A stretch of DNA of 64,000 nt from Chloranthus sessilifolius (GCA_021018995.1 CM037591.1:6516001-6580000); one strand, 5' to 3'. Shown: positions 46,655 to 59,555, counted from the first letter of the stretch. Numbers and translations: made by a program. Notes: generated by a model not told the origin, from the letters alone.

Positions 46655-49424
46655 GCCATCTCCGCAGTCAGAGCCGCATTCATCTCCGCAGTCAGAGCTG
46701 AACGTTTAATCAGAAAAAGGTGTAGCGGTTATTTGACATTTCTGAAGGGAGATAAAGAAGAAAAGAATGTTATTTTCGAGATAGCAGTAGTGCGAGAGTT
46801 CGAAGACGTATTTCCAGAATAATTGCCAGGATTACCTCCAGAGAGAGAAGTGGAATTCGCTATCGACTTAGCACCAGGAACGGAGCCTGTTTCAAAAGCA
46901 CCATACAGGTGGTTCTTGCTGAGTTGAAGGAGTTGAAAGAGTAGTTGCAAGAGCTCATGGATAAAGGGTTTATAAGACCAAGCATGTCTCCATGAGGAGC
47001 ACCGATTTTGTTTGTGAAAAAGAAAGATTGGTCGATGCAATTGTGCATTGACTATCGGTAATTGAACAAACTCACTGTGAAGAATCGATACCCTTTGCCA
47101 AGAATAGATGACTTGTTCGATCAGTTGCACGAGTCGCTCTGCAAACTTTGCGTGAACACCAATTGTACGCCAAACTTAGCAAATGTGAATTCTGATTAGA
47201 AGAGATCAGCTTTTTGGGACATGTCGTCTTAAGGCATGGTGTCATAGTAGATCCCGCTAAGATCAAGGCAGTAGTGAACTGGGAGCAACCAAAGACCGTG
47301 ACCGATGTCTGAAGTTTCCTTGGACTAGTAGGCTATTATCGACGTTTCGTAGAGGGGTTTTCAAAGATATCGGGACCTCTTACGAGGCTTCCAAGAAAGG
47401 ATTCAAGATTTGAGTAGAGTGAAGCGTGCGAGAAGAGTTTTCAAGAACTCAAGAAGAGACTCACTTCAGCTCTAGTATTAGTCATTCCTTCAGGCAGTGG
47501 AGGATTCGCGGTCTACAGTGATGCTTCGTATAACGGTTTGGGTTGCGTGCTCAACCAACATAAAAAGGTGATAGCTTACGGGTCAAGACAGTTGAAAGAG
47601 CATGAGAAGAACTATCCGACGCATGATCTGGAACTAGCAGCGGTCATATTTGCGTTGAAGATTTGGCGACATTATTTATACGGGGAAACGTTTGAAATCT
47701 TCACCGACCATAAGAGCCTCAGATACTTATTTATGTAAAAGGAACTTAACATGAGGCAGCGCAGATGGATGGAATTCCTCAAAGACTACGATTGTTCCAT
47801 ACAGTACCATCCAGGAAAAGCTATTGTGGTAGCCGATGCCTTGAGTCGAAAGAATTCAGCGCAGTTAGCCAGTTTAATTTTGGGAAGACACAGATGGAAG
47901 TTACTGGAAGATCTGGCACTATATGGTGTGGACATCAAGTCGCAAGCTACAGGAGCCTTTTTGGCCAACATATCAGTGAAGCCGGTGATATTCGAACACA
48001 TAAGAGAACTACAGATGGAAGACCAAGTACTAACCAAGATCCATTAGGACGTAACGGAAGGCATCAGATCAGAATTCTCAATCAGGGAAGATGGTTCCTT
48101 ATTGTTCAAGGGTCGACTTTGCATTCCTAACAATGTCGATCTGCGAAGAACCATTCTCGATGAGACTCACAAATCAAATTACGCTATCCACCTCGACATC
48201 ACAAAGATATACCAAGATTTAAAAAGGAATTACTGGTGGAGAGGTCTGAAGCAAGACGTGGCAGAGTACGTCTCACGGTATTTGACATGTCAGCAAGTGA
48301 AAATTGATCATAGACACCCTGCGAGATTATTACAACCTCTGCCAATACCAGAGTGGAAATGGGAATCAATCTCTATGGACTTCATCGTTGGACTACCGCG
48401 CACTACAAAGAGATATAATGCCATTTGGGTAATCGTGAACCGACTGACCAAGTCAGCACACTTCCTACCTTACAACACGATGTACACGGCGGGAAAACTC
48501 GTAAAATTATATATGAAGGAGATAGTGCGCCTATATGAAATCCCAAGCAGTATCGTTTCGGATCGTGATCCACTATACACGTCAAAATTTTGGAAGAAAT
48601 TTCAGGAAGGAATGGAAACCCGACTGGACTTTAGTTCAGCTTTCCATCTACAAACAGATGGGTAAACAGAGCGAGTAAATCAAGTGATAGAAGACATGCT
48701 CAGAGCGTGTATGTTAGAGCTGCAAGGATCATGGGATCAGCACCTATCGTTGATCGAGTTTGCGTACAACAACAGTTTCCAGACAAGCATTGGAATGGCA
48801 CCGTATGAAGCCTTGTACGGAAGGAGATATAAATTACCAATCAATTGGGAGGAAACGGGTGAAAAATTTGTTTTGGAACCCGAGTTGCTTGAAGATAACG
48901 CCGCTATTGTCTGCATGATCAGAGAAAGACTAAAGGCGGCTCAGAGCAGACAGAAAAGCTACGCCGATATCAAGCGAACCAGTGTGAATTATAAGGTGGG
49001 TGAACACGTGTTTGTGAAGGTGTCGCCTATGACAGGCGTGATGAGATTTGGAAAAAGAGGGAAACTAAGTCCCCGTTATCTCAGACCCTTCGAGATTCTG
49101 GGTCGAGTGGACGAAGTCGCATATCGCATTGGATTACCACCAGTGTTCGATCGAGTACATAACGTTTTCCACATTTCTATGCTCATAAAGTATGTGCGTG
49201 ACCCTTCCCACGTTCTATAAGGTCAACCATTGGAGATGCACGAGGATATGAGCATGATAGAAGAACCGACAGATATAGTGGATAGAAAGGAATAAGTGCT
49301 ACGCACCAAAGTTATTCCCTTAGTGCTTGTCCGATAGAAGAATCATCCGGGCGAGGAGAAAATGTGGGAACGTGAGGCGGATGTCAGAGAACAATATCCC
49401 AACTTGTTCGAAATTTCCAACTAA
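46655..49424 (+). pseudogene. pol: pol region of chromovirus C (5'-truncated)
   Basis: Reverse transcriptase pieces (about 46860-47350), RNase H (about 47500-47840; [11 protein letters not shown]), integrase zinc region (about 48150-48310), catalytic core (about 48350-48700), GPY/F module and chromodomain (about 49290-49424). Very close to B and D at residue level in integrase (YNNSFQTSIGMAPYEALYGR). Heavily broken. Confidence 0.88.
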
Positions 49425-49649
49425 TTAGTTTTATTCAATAATAATAATATGTAATGGTTGGTGGTATGGAAGTTTCTATATTTTTTAAAAATGAATGATT
49501 GATTTTTTTTTTTTATATTTTAGTATATTAACTCCAAATTATGATAGAACCAACTTTTGTGTGATAAATTCTTGATACACCACATAGGAAACTAGTGGTG
49601 AGGACTATGGACAGAAAACGAGCAAAAGAACACCAAAAAAACATTTCTG

Positions 49650-49806
49650 GGCTCGCTCGAGCGACCACTTATGCTCGCTCGCGCAAGCGACATAAAATCA
49701 TAAATTTCGCTCGCTCGAGCAATGACTATTGCTCGCTCGAGCGAGAAATTTGACCACTCGAGCGAGAATTTATAACCGCTCGAGCGAGGTCAGAGTATAT
49801 ATATGG
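49650..49806 (+). promoter_or_regulatory. Internal promoter of C's extra frame: CGCTCGAGCG array plus TATA box
   Basis: About seven CGCTCGAGCG-type palindromes (49652-49786) end 8 bp before a TATA box, GTATATATATGG (49795-49806). The frame starts about 195 bp later. This is the same plan as in A, B and D, but with the palindrome of solo LTR E. The stretch 49425-49649 is plain AT-rich spacer. Confidence 0.72.
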
Positions 49807-50000
49807 GCAGATTTCTATTCCTTTATTTCATCTTCACGCGAAGGACTTCCAAGCGAAGAGTTAGGGCTTTTTGTTAATCTCCAATCTTTTACATCCGATT
49901 CAAGCCGGTTTCGGACGATACAATCCGTCAAAAATGTTCAAGAAGGTGAAATCTTCACTATTCCATTTTTTTTTCATTTATAAACTCTTCTTAAATATCA

Positions 50001-51061
50001 ATGGCATCCCAAAGCCTTAACACCCAACCTAGGAAACGGGTGGCGATTCGATCGCCATCATCGTGCAACCAAGCGCCACAGACACCACAACCACCCCCAT
50101 CCACACCTCCTACCCTAATCCAATTAAATGAATGATGGGGATCGACATTTTTTAGAACGAATGGGAGATTCATCCCTCTTGTTTTGGGGATCCGACGTCC
50201 ACTCAATGGACTTCGGATTTCCTTACGAACAACCACCTACAAGCACTATTGACACCTTTTGGAGCTCGGTACTATCCGAGGCTCGTAAAATTATTCTACC
50301 AAACACTCAAGACCAACGTGAATGGGGACTCTATCCTCGTCACCATTGATGGGAAATAACTTATTTTCGGCAATGCCGATGTCTCCTCCGTTATGCAGTG
50401 CCCCGCCACATACACACCAAACCCCCTGTCTCTACCTCCTTTTTCTGGAAACGTAGGTTTCCCGACCATTATCGCCGACATTACCGACGGCGCCACCGCA
50501 TCAGGCCAATCGATCACCCGATCCCAATTACTGCCACACATGTGGTTTCTAGATATTATATTTAAGAAAAATTTACACCCGACCGGTCATGACCAAGAGC
50601 ACCGTGAGACGATTTTGCGGGCTCTACACTCCGCTTTCCACAATAGGTGGTTTAGCGCTCCGATGGTCGTCATCAAGGGTATGGCGCATGCCCATAAAAG
50701 AAACCTAAGAGGTGCTATTCCTCCACCGATCAATCGACTACCCTATGTACGTTTGATTTCCCGACTCCTCGATTCACGTAATGGGAAGGAGGGATTTCAA
50801 ATCAAGACGGACGAACTTGTACTCACCGACAATGTCATCTCATTCCTCGCCCAAGACCTAAGCCAAAATCTAAAGAGCCTTCAAACTAGTGTCAATAAGA
50901 AGAGAGATCGTCAGATTTCCCGACAAGCAACGCAGCAAGCACCGGCGGGACCGACTGCTCCCTCCACGTCATCTTCGCAGCCCCTACCTAGCACAAACAG
51001 CGGTATGATGCGAGAGATCCTCCAGCAGGGGCGGGAGATCAGACTACATCAGCAGTTCTAG
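50001..51061 (+). pseudogene. Extra sense reading frame of C, divergent
   Basis: The likely start is the ATG at 50001 (MASQSLNTQPRKRVAIRS). It has a basic Ser/Pro-rich N-terminus, then the same central domain as A, B and D but clearly diverged: LPHMWFLDIIFKKNLHP, RWFSAPMVVIKGMAHAHKRN and LPYVRLISRLLDS. The residues shared by all four (MW.LD.I.K.NL.P, H..E, RWF.A, GM, NL, PY..LIS) mark the likely core. The C-terminus is polar and glutamine-rich, and shorter than in B and D. Few breaks. Function unknown. Confidence 0.72.
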
Positions 51062-51654
51062 GAGGCGCTTTGTAATATCTAGAAAATTTGCGTTAAATGT
51101 TGACCTCGAGATCCGTGCCCGACTGGTCATAAGTTTAACCAAGAAGGAGTTCACTATTTGACTAGAAAGATGATGAACAGATGTGATGTGAAAGTGATGT
51201 AACTGTGTGGAGTGTTGTGTGAATCTGGAGTCACATACACCTATCTATGTGTATGTGCTCAACACAAAGACAAGAGGGATATAAGGGTTAAAGAACCCTA
51301 AATTCATTGTTTTGAGTTGTTGAAGAGAATTAAGAAGAGAGAGAGAGAAGTAAAGAGAGTTTCTAAGCAAGGAGTAAATGCAAGGTAAGGGAGAAGGATT
51401 CAAGTGTTTAAAGCCGAATTCAACGCGAAGGATCCTTTGGAGCTAAAGCTGGAACCCTAGCTATTCCAACTTTGAGATCCAATCAAATTGAGATTTGATT
51501 GAGATAAATTTTATGAGAATTAAATGCATAGATCATAGAGGTTTAATTGTAGTTAGAAATATTTAAAATCATAGGATGAAGGCTTAGAAAAAGAAGATAA
51601 AATTGTTTGAGAATGATTTGGAAGAACAGCCCGAAAGGGGGCTGAATCTGGCCA

Positions 51655-52102
51655 AATCGATTAATCAAAATTAGATTTCGATTAATCGATTTTGGCCCAG
51701 AAGTTGAAAAGTCATGGAAGCCCGATTTCGATTAATCGAAATGAATTTCGATTAATCGATTTGGATTTTCTATTAGTCGATTTGAAAATTGACTAATTGA
51801 CTGAGAAGCTCCAGCCACTGGAGAAAAGAGACCTGGGAAAATCGACTAATCGAATTGGAATTTTGATCAGTCGATTTCAGATTTTGATTAATCGATTTGG
51901 GATCGATTAATCGATTTTGAGATCTCGATTACTCGACTTAAGAATCGACTGCTTTATATAGGAGATCTCGATTAATCGATTTGGGATCGATTAATCGAAA
52001 TTGAATTTTGATTAATCGATTTGGGTTTCGATTAATCAATTTTGGGAATCGATTAATCGAATTGCATTTCGATTAGTCGATTTTGGGAATCGATTAATCG
52101 AC
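51655..52102 (+). promoter_or_regulatory. CGATTAATCG palindrome array in D 5' LTR
   Basis: About 18 palindrome copies, some as CGATTAGTCG or CGACTAATCG. Unlike B, a TATA-like CTTTATATAGG lies within the array, so this LTR may start transcription there. Confidence 0.7.
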
Positions 52103-53166
52103 TGTGACAGTTTTGCTTAAACCTTATAGTTGACTTTGAGATTCAGGGAGGGTCTTGGACCTTCTTTGTTATATTTTTAGTGATGAGTTATATGTGTTGT
52201 GTTGTACCATAGGTGGTACGTGTGAGCATGAGCACAAGGAGCCACGTGGAACCTTGATGCTTGGAATTTCATAGAATTGAGGTAGGGAACACCTTGAATA
52301 TGTACTTTAATTTCAAGAGCATGTATGTAGTGATATAATTATCAAATTGAAGTTGTTTTAAATCGTGAAAAGCTTTGTGAAAATGGGTGCGTGTGTGACA
52401 CCAAGAATGTGATAAGGGCATCTGTGTGATGTAAGTGATTAAGAACCAATAATCTAAAGAGATTGAGACATCCCCAGGGGATGAGAAAGTAATAAAGGCA
52501 TCAGGTGTAATGCGTATATGTATACATCCCAGGGATGTATACATGTGATTGAATAATTACTGTTGAGACCTAACTGATATAAGATAGCACACTTACATGG
52601 TGAACAACTATATGTAAAGCACATGTTATTTTTGTTATTTGAGGTTTGGAGGATACCCCACCGACGTGGCGGGATACCCACCACTGACGCGGCAGGATAT
52701 TCGTGACCGGTACGGCGGCAAATCCGTACACCAGCACGAAAGTTTATCCGTGACCGTAAGTACATATCAGGGATGTTGTGTGATATTTAACCCCGCCGCC
52801 TGTGAGAAAGGGGCTTGGGTCGTATTCCCAGGGAATACATTTTTACAACTGTCTAATTAGATGACGATGAAGAGTATCTCATCGGGGCTCGATGCTATAT
52901 TGCTCGGGGATTACTTAAGTTAAAGATTTAAGTTTTGCTTTAGGCCTGTTCAGTGTCATTCATGATAAATCAACAATAAAGTAAGACATGCTAATAACCG
53001 GTAAACTTGAATGTAAATTCATCATATTTAAACTATTTTCTTTTAAAAGCATAGACACATCATGCTTAGAGTATCATGGAATATATGTAAGTTTTAACTT
53101 ATATGTTCACTGTGCTTGTCCGTATTGAGCTAGGATGTAGCTCACCCTTTTGACTATACATCACAG

Positions 53167-53270
53167 GTCCATTGATAGCAGCTGCAGAGGCTTCGGGAGA
53201 CGTAGATCCGGGTGATTCGGATTACGTACCTGGAGACGAGTTGGAGCTTCCACCTGAGGACTTCTTCTAG
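53167..53270 (+). other. Conserved acidic-peptide segment in D 5' LTR
   Basis: 104 bp after TACATCACAG. Reads GPLIAAAEASGD, then an acidic stretch, and PPEDFF followed by a stop. The copy in the 3' LTR is at 63597-63700. Confidence 0.52.
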
Positions 53271-53639
53271 GTGACTCTGTTGTGTACTTTGATAGAGAGT
53301 CAGTTTTGTGAGCAGATTAGTGCGGCTTGGTATGTCAAGCCTTTATTTTTGAAATAATGTAATTAAATTGGATATTCTTTTAGCGAACCATCTAGGGTGA
53401 TCGGTTTATCACCGATGGTTCGGGTCGGTTCTCTGTTCATGCAGTGGCATGAAGGTAGAACTGTCTTTTGCATATGCCAGTTGGGCATATCAACGTTTTC
53501 CGCTTTAATGAGATTAATTTCTTTATTTATTTAATTGTGCTTGTTATACCAATATTTTGTGCTAAGTTTTGGGGGCACGGTCTGGAGGATCGTGCTGATG
53601 GCACGGGTTTCGGGGTGCTGAAATCCGAGCTGTCACAGT

Positions 53640-53652
53640 TGGTATCAAAGCA
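53640..53652 (+). other. Primer binding site of chromovirus D
   Basis: TGGTATCAAAGCA lies two bases after the 5' LTR, the initiator-Met-tRNA type. Confidence 0.85.
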
Positions 53653-53736
53653 TTTTCTTTTAGAAACTTTGACAATTATTTGTCAGAGCATAGGGACTTC
53701 TGCTAATGAAAACTTTGTTTTCACGTGCAGACCGTG

Positions 53737-55135
53737 ATGTTATCTAAAGGAAGGGGCCGACCCAGGGGCGGCCATAGTAGAAGCTTGCATAGTCGAGATG
53801 ATTTTATCTCGGATACTAATAGAGTACCCATAGGAGATGGAGGGGCTTCTGGCAGTGGTGGCCAAGGGAGCCAAGATCAGGAAGAGAACCATGATCGAGA
53901 TCGTCAGGATCAAGATCAAAGAGAGTAAGAAAGAGTTAGAGAGCGAAATGAGGATAGAGAAGAGCGTCAGAGGATGATGCACACCATGGAGACCATGGCA
54001 GCTGCTATGGCTCAACAGGCAGCATCTTTGGCAGCTCACACGACTCATGAGCAGCATCAGCCACCGACACCTTCAGTAGCTCCGACACCGCCAGCATCAT
54101 CTGCGTTTACTGAGTTTAGGAGGATGAGACCTCCTAGCTTTTTTGGATAGGGAGAGCCCATAGTGGCAGATCATTGGCTGAGTGAGATGAAGAAGGTATT
54201 CAGTGTACTGACGTGCACGGAGGACGAGAGTGTCCGTTGGGCAGCCTACATGCTAGACGGAGAGGCTGGGCCTTGGTGGAAGTCCGTTTCACGGACTAGG
54301 GCTCAGGAGACTCCAGATATGCCCTGGACTTGGGATGAGTTCGTCGAGGAATTCAATAAACAGTACTTCCCTGAGGTGGTGAGGAACCAAATGGAAATCC
54401 AATTTCTACAGCTTACTCAGGGGAAGATGACAGTGAGAGACTATGGAGTGGAGTTTATGCAACTCACCCGCTTTGCGCCCGACTATGTCATCACCGATAT
54501 GATGAAAGCAAAGAGGTTTCAGCAAGGTTTGAAGCCGGACGTGAGGGGAGGAGTAGCACCATTCCAATTGAGGACCTATGGTGAGGTCATGAGCAAAGCC
54601 TTGGTAGTAGAGGAAGAGAATAACAATAAATATCGACAAAGAGAGCAACAAGGAAGATGGAACACTAATCAGAGTAGAACGGGGAACTATGAATCGATGA
54701 ACAAAAAGCCAAGATTCATACCAAATAATCAGAAACTACCGTTTCAAGGAGGCTATGGAAGACCGGTGCAGCAGAGCAACCAGCAAAGATTTCCATTGCT
54801 CGCGTCGGGGAGACTGATACACTACAAGAGCCCTGCTATTACTACAGGCGCTACAGTCACACAGGGGGCTTCTCGAGCAGCTTCTTCCACACCTCGTGAG
54901 ACTTGTGCCAAGTGTGGCAAGCCTCACAAGACAGCGGACTGTAGGGTAGGCACTCAGGGTTGCTTTCAATGTGGCAAGGTGGGCCACTTGATTAGAGAAT
55001 GCCCTGAGATGAACAAAGGGAAGGCGACTTCAGTACCTATTCCACGACCGATACAAGCAAGGAAGCCGATCGTCTAAGGGAGAGCCTATGTAGTCACAGC
55101 TCAAGAGGCTCAGAACACGAACGATGCCATTCAAG
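53737..55135 (+). pseudogene. gag: gag region of chromovirus D
   Basis: Begins MLSKGRGRPRGGHSRSLHSR. It has a charged helical stretch (DRDRQDQDQRE), then MMHTMETMAAAMAQQAASLA and the gag core (about 54180-54600; EKVFSVLTCTEDES-like, GEAGPWW, RFQQGLKPDVRGGVAPFQ). Zinc knuckles lie at about 54905-55005 (CAKCGKPHKTADC and CFQCGKVGHLIREC). Expected to form the particle and bind RNA. Few breaks. Confidence 0.9.
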
Positions 55136-55289
55136 GTGAGCTTTCTTTTAAATAAAGAATTTCAATTCTTGAAATTTTAGATAGAGAAAGTGCATCTATA
55201 TTAGAAAAATATTATAAGAAGAAACTTGCATGTGATAAATTCTAGTATAATGATAAACAATATATATATATATGTGTATGTATGGTTAG
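55136..55289 (+). other. Intron-like segment between gag and protease (D)
   Basis: 154 bp, starting AAG|GTGAG and ending GGTTAG|GTACG, with a (TA)n tract at about 55261. The boundaries match A and B. Confidence 0.5.
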
Positions 55290-58200
55290 GTACGTTACAA
55301 ATATATAAGAAGGGAAGCGATGTGACATATGAGGCTCGAGTGTTGATAGACCCGGGGTCTACCCACTCATTTGTTACCCCTCGCTTCACCAAGAGGATGA
55401 AAGTTGACCCAGAAGAGTTAGACTTCGTTTTAACCGTGACAATTCCTACTGGGAAAGCGGTTGATACCGAGAAGGGTTGTAACTCCGTGATCATGACGAT
55501 CATGGATGGAGATGTCTTTGAGCTACCGGCGAACCTAATCCTTTTGGACATGTAAGGATTCGACGTGATCCTTGGCATGGATTGGTTATCGATTCACTGT
55601 GCGACGGTAGATTGCAAGAACAAAGTTGTCATCTTTAGACCCAACACGAGGAGATCGTTTAGATTTCAAGGAGAGAGGTCGACACACCTACCACTTATCT
55701 CGGCAGTCAGGGCCGAGCGATTGATCAGAAAAGGGTGTAGTGGATACTTGGCATTTTTGAAGGAGCATAAAGAGGAGAAGAATGTTATCTCTGAAATAGC
55801 AGTTGTGCGAGACTTCGCCGATGTATTTTCAGAGGAATTACCCAGATTACCTCCAGAGAGAGAAATAGAATTCGCCATCGACTTAGCACCAGGAATGGAG
55901 CCTATTTCTAAAGCATCATACAGAATGGCTCCTACTGAGTTGAAGGAGTTGAAAGAGCAGCTATAAGAGCTAATGGACAAGGGGTTTGTTAGACCGAGCG
56001 TGTCTCCATGGGGAGCACCGGTATTGTTTGTAAAGAAGAAGGATGGGTCAATGCGTCTGTGCATTGACTATCGTCAATTGAACAAACTTACCATCAAGAA
56101 CCGATACCCTTTGCCTAGGATAGATGACTTGTTTGATCAACTGCAAGGAGCGAAGTATTTCTCAAAGATCGATCTAAGATCGGGGTACCATCAGTTGAGA
56201 GTCAAGGCAGAGGATATTCAAAAGACTGCATTCAGGATTCGATACGGATACTATGAGTTCCCAGTGATGCCGTTTGGGTTGACAAATGCCCCGGTGTCAT
56301 TCATGGATATGATGAATAGGGTGTTTAAACCACACCTAGACTCTTGTGTCGTAGTGTTTGTTGACGACATCCTGATCTATTTGAATTCAGAGGAAGAGCA
56401 TGAAAAGCAGTTATATGCCAAGCTCAACAAATGTGAGTTTTGGTTGGAAGAAGTTAGCTTTTTGGGACATGTCGCCTCAAAGCTTGGTGTCACGGTAGAT
56501 CCAGCAAAGATCGAAGTAGTAGTATATTGGGAGCAACCAAAGACAGTGACCGACATCCGCAGTTTCCTTGGATTGGCGGGTTACTACTGACGTTTTGTTG
56601 AGGGTTTTTCGAAGATATCAGGACCACTCACGAGACTTACGCGGAAGGATGTAAGGTTTGAATGGAGTGAGGCATGCGAGAAGAGTTTTCAAGAACTCAA
56701 GAAGAGACTCACTTCAGCTCCATGTTAGATATTCCTTCAGGCAGTGGAGGATTTGCAGTGTATAGCGATGCTTCGTATACTGGTTTGGGTTGTGTGCTTA
56801 ATCAGCATAAACAGGTGATAGCGTATGGGTTGAGGCAGTTGAAAGAGCATGAGAAGAATTATCTGACACATGACCTGGAATTAGCAGCGGTCATTTTTGC
56901 GCTGATGATTTGGAGACATTACTTGTACGGTGAGACGTTTGAGATTTTCACCGATCACAAGAGCCTCAGATATCTGTTTACACAGAAGGAACTAAATATG
57001 AGGCAGCGCAGATGGATCGAGTTTCTCAAGGACTATGACTGTTCCATACAGTACCATCCAGGCAAGGCTAATGTAGTAGCCGACGCCTTGAGTCGGAAGA
57101 GTTCAGCTTAATTGGCTAGTTTAATTTTGGGTATGCACATATGAAAACTGTTTGAAGATCTGGCCCTATACGATGCAAACATTGAGTCTCAAGCTACAGG
57201 AGCCTTCTTGGCTAATATCTCAGTGAGATCGATGATATTTGAGCATATCCATGAGCTACAGATGAAAGACCCGTCGCTAACAAAGATTCGTCAAGATGTA
57301 ACTGAAGGCATTACATCTGAGTTTTCAATCAAGGAGGATGGTTCCTTATTGTTCAAGGGACGCCTTTGTATTTCGAACAATGCCGATTTACGACGAACAA
57401 TTCTGGATGAATCACACAAATCAAGCTATGCTATCCACCTAGGAAGCACAAAGATGTATCAAGATTTGAAAAAGAATTACTGGTGGAGAGGCTTGAAACA
57501 AGATGTGGCAGAGTACGTGTCGCGGTGTTTGACGTGCCAACAAGTGAAGATCGATCATACACACCCTGCAGGTCTATTGCAACCTCTACCGATACTGGAA
57601 TGGAAGTGGGAATCGATCTTTATGGACTTCATCGTTGGACTACCGCGTACTGTAAAAAAGTACAATGCCATTTGGGTAGTGGTCGATCAATTGACCAAGT
57701 CAGCGCACTTCTTGCCTTACAACACGATGTACACAGCGGGAAGACTCGCAGAGCTGTATATGAAAGAGATTGTCCGTTTGCATGGGATTCTGAGTAGCGT
57801 TGTTTCATATCGGGACCCATTGTATATGTCAAAGTTTTAGAAGAAATTTCAAGAAGGAATGGGAACGCGACTAGATTTCAGTACAGCATTCCATCTGCAA
57901 ACTGACGGACAAGCTGAGAGGGTCAATCAGATCATTGAGGACATGCTTAGGGCATGTATGTTAGAGTTACAAGGATCATGGGATCAGCATCTGCCCTTGA
58001 TTGAGTTTGCATATAACAACAGTTTTCAGACGAGAATTGGGATGGCACCATATGAAGCACTTTACGGACGACGATGTAGATCGCCCATTAATTGGGAAGA
58101 AACGGGTGAGAAGTTTGTTTTGGGACCCAAAATACTTGAAGATAATGCCACCTATGTTCGGATGATAAGGGAAAAACTCAAAGCAGACAGAAAAGCTATG

Positions 58201-58658
58201 CCGATATCAAGCGGACGAGTGTAGACTTCAAAGTGGGTGAACACGTATTTGTGAAAGTGTCACCTATGAAGGGGGTGATGAGATTTGGAAAGAGAGGGAA
58301 GCTAAGTCCCCGCTATCTTGGACCGTTTGAAGTTTTGGGTCGAGTAGGGGAAGTTGCTTACCGCATTGGATTGCCACCATTATTCGATCCAGTACACAAT
58401 GTCTTCCACGTATCTATGCTCAGGAAGTACCTTAATGACCCTGATCACGTGTTGAGTGGTCAATCATTCGAGATGCATGAGGACATGACTATGATCGAAG
58501 AGCCGGTGGAGATTTTGGATTAAAAGGAACAAGTGTTGCGAACAAAAGTGATTCCATTAGTACTTGTTCGATGGAAGCATCATCCGACCGAGGAAGCTAC
58601 ATGGGAACGAGAGGCCGTTGTGAAAGAACAATATCCGGCCTTGTTTCCGACAACTTGA
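55290..58658 (+). pseudogene. pol: pol region of chromovirus D
   Basis: Protease (about 55330-55590; [22 protein letters not shown]), reverse transcriptase (about 55970-56480; [30 protein letters not shown]), RNase H (about 56740-57100), integrase zinc region (about 57400-57550), catalytic core (about 57600-58080) and GPY/F module (about 58310-58400). The chromodomain lies at about 58530-58658 (VIPLVLVRWKHHP). Tekay/Del type. Broken by several lesions. Confidence 0.92.
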
Positions 58659-58870
58659 GAGTCAATTGTACCCCCGCAAGCATGTTTGTGGAGTTTTAAC
58701 AATACTTGTAATCCAATGTAGATTTTTGATCAAAGTATGAAATAGAAACAATTTTTATCCACACTTGGCCATGATGATGTGTTTTGAAGAACCAATGAGC
58801 AACTGATCATAAATTACCAAAAGAAATCAAGTAGACAGAAAATTTTGAAAATCTACAGAATCTGATCAAA

Positions 58871-59555
58871 ACTGATTAATCGATTTTCAAATCGATTAAT
58901 CGATTTGGAAATTCGATTAATCGATTTGGAAATTCGATTAATCGATTTTGTTCGATTAGTCGACTGGCATGTGCCAGTGATTGGAAATTTGATGAGGATT
59001 CGGGAAATGAAAGAAGGGGAATTTCGATTAATCGATTTGGGTTTCGATTAATCGATTTTGGATTTCGATTAATCGATCTGGAGGTTCGATTAATCAATCT
59101 GGAGGTTCAATTAATCAAATGACTTAGGGAATTTTGAAGAATTTAAAGAATTTTTGTCATTTCGATTAATCGAAGAATAATTCGATTTGAGATTTGAGAT
59201 TTCGATTAATCAAACTGGAAGTTCGACTAATCGAGTTACTTAATAAATTGGGAAAAATTTTGAAGGACTGCACGATTTCAATTAATCTAAGTGAATCTCG
59301 ATTAATCGATTTTGAATTTTCGATTAGTCGACTGGCTCACATCAGTGAGCTCTAAAACTTGAAATTTTAAAAAGGATACGATTTCGATTAATCGAAATGG
59401 TTTCGATTAATCGATTTTTACTTTCGACTAATCGATTTTGGAAATCGATTAATCGATTTTGGAAATCGATTAATCGATTTCGTGTGGCTTACCTAAATTT
59501 TGAAACTCGATTAATCGAATTTGAATTTCAATTAATCGAAGCCAGTCTATAAATA
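58871..59555 (+). promoter_or_regulatory. Internal promoter of D's extra frame: palindrome array plus TATA box
   Basis: More than 20 CGATTAATCG-type palindromes (58871-59539), the first ones at 20-21 bp spacing. Seven to eight bp after the last lies TCTATAAATA (59546-59555), a textbook plant TATA box. A donor-like CCTACG|GTAAACC lies at about 59710 and the ATG at 59786. Hairpins such as CTGGCATGTGCCAGTG (about 58963) recur in the array. Confidence 0.75.

Larger units (their letters stand above)
46655..51070 (+). mobile_element. Chromovirus C, headless copy (Ty3/gypsy, Tekay/Del type)
   Basis: Starts inside pol without a 5' LTR, gag or protease. It continues through pol, the internal promoter and the extra reading frame to the insertion point of D at 51071. 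Whether its 3' LTR lies beyond D cannot be seen. Its internal array uses CGCTCGAGCG, as in solo LTR E, so C and E probably belong to one subfamily. It is the most decayed pol of the window, with ten or more breaks. Confidence 0.88.
51071..53637 (+). repeat. 5' LTR of chromovirus D
   Basis: 2567 bp, from TGTAATATCT to GAGCTGTCACA. Contains a palindrome array (51655-52102) with a TATA-like CTTTATATAGG inside it (51952-51962), CCC(A/T)GGG palindromes (about 52470-52840), a donor-like TTGAG|GTAGGG at 52281/52282 and the acidic-peptide segment. Confidence 0.93.
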
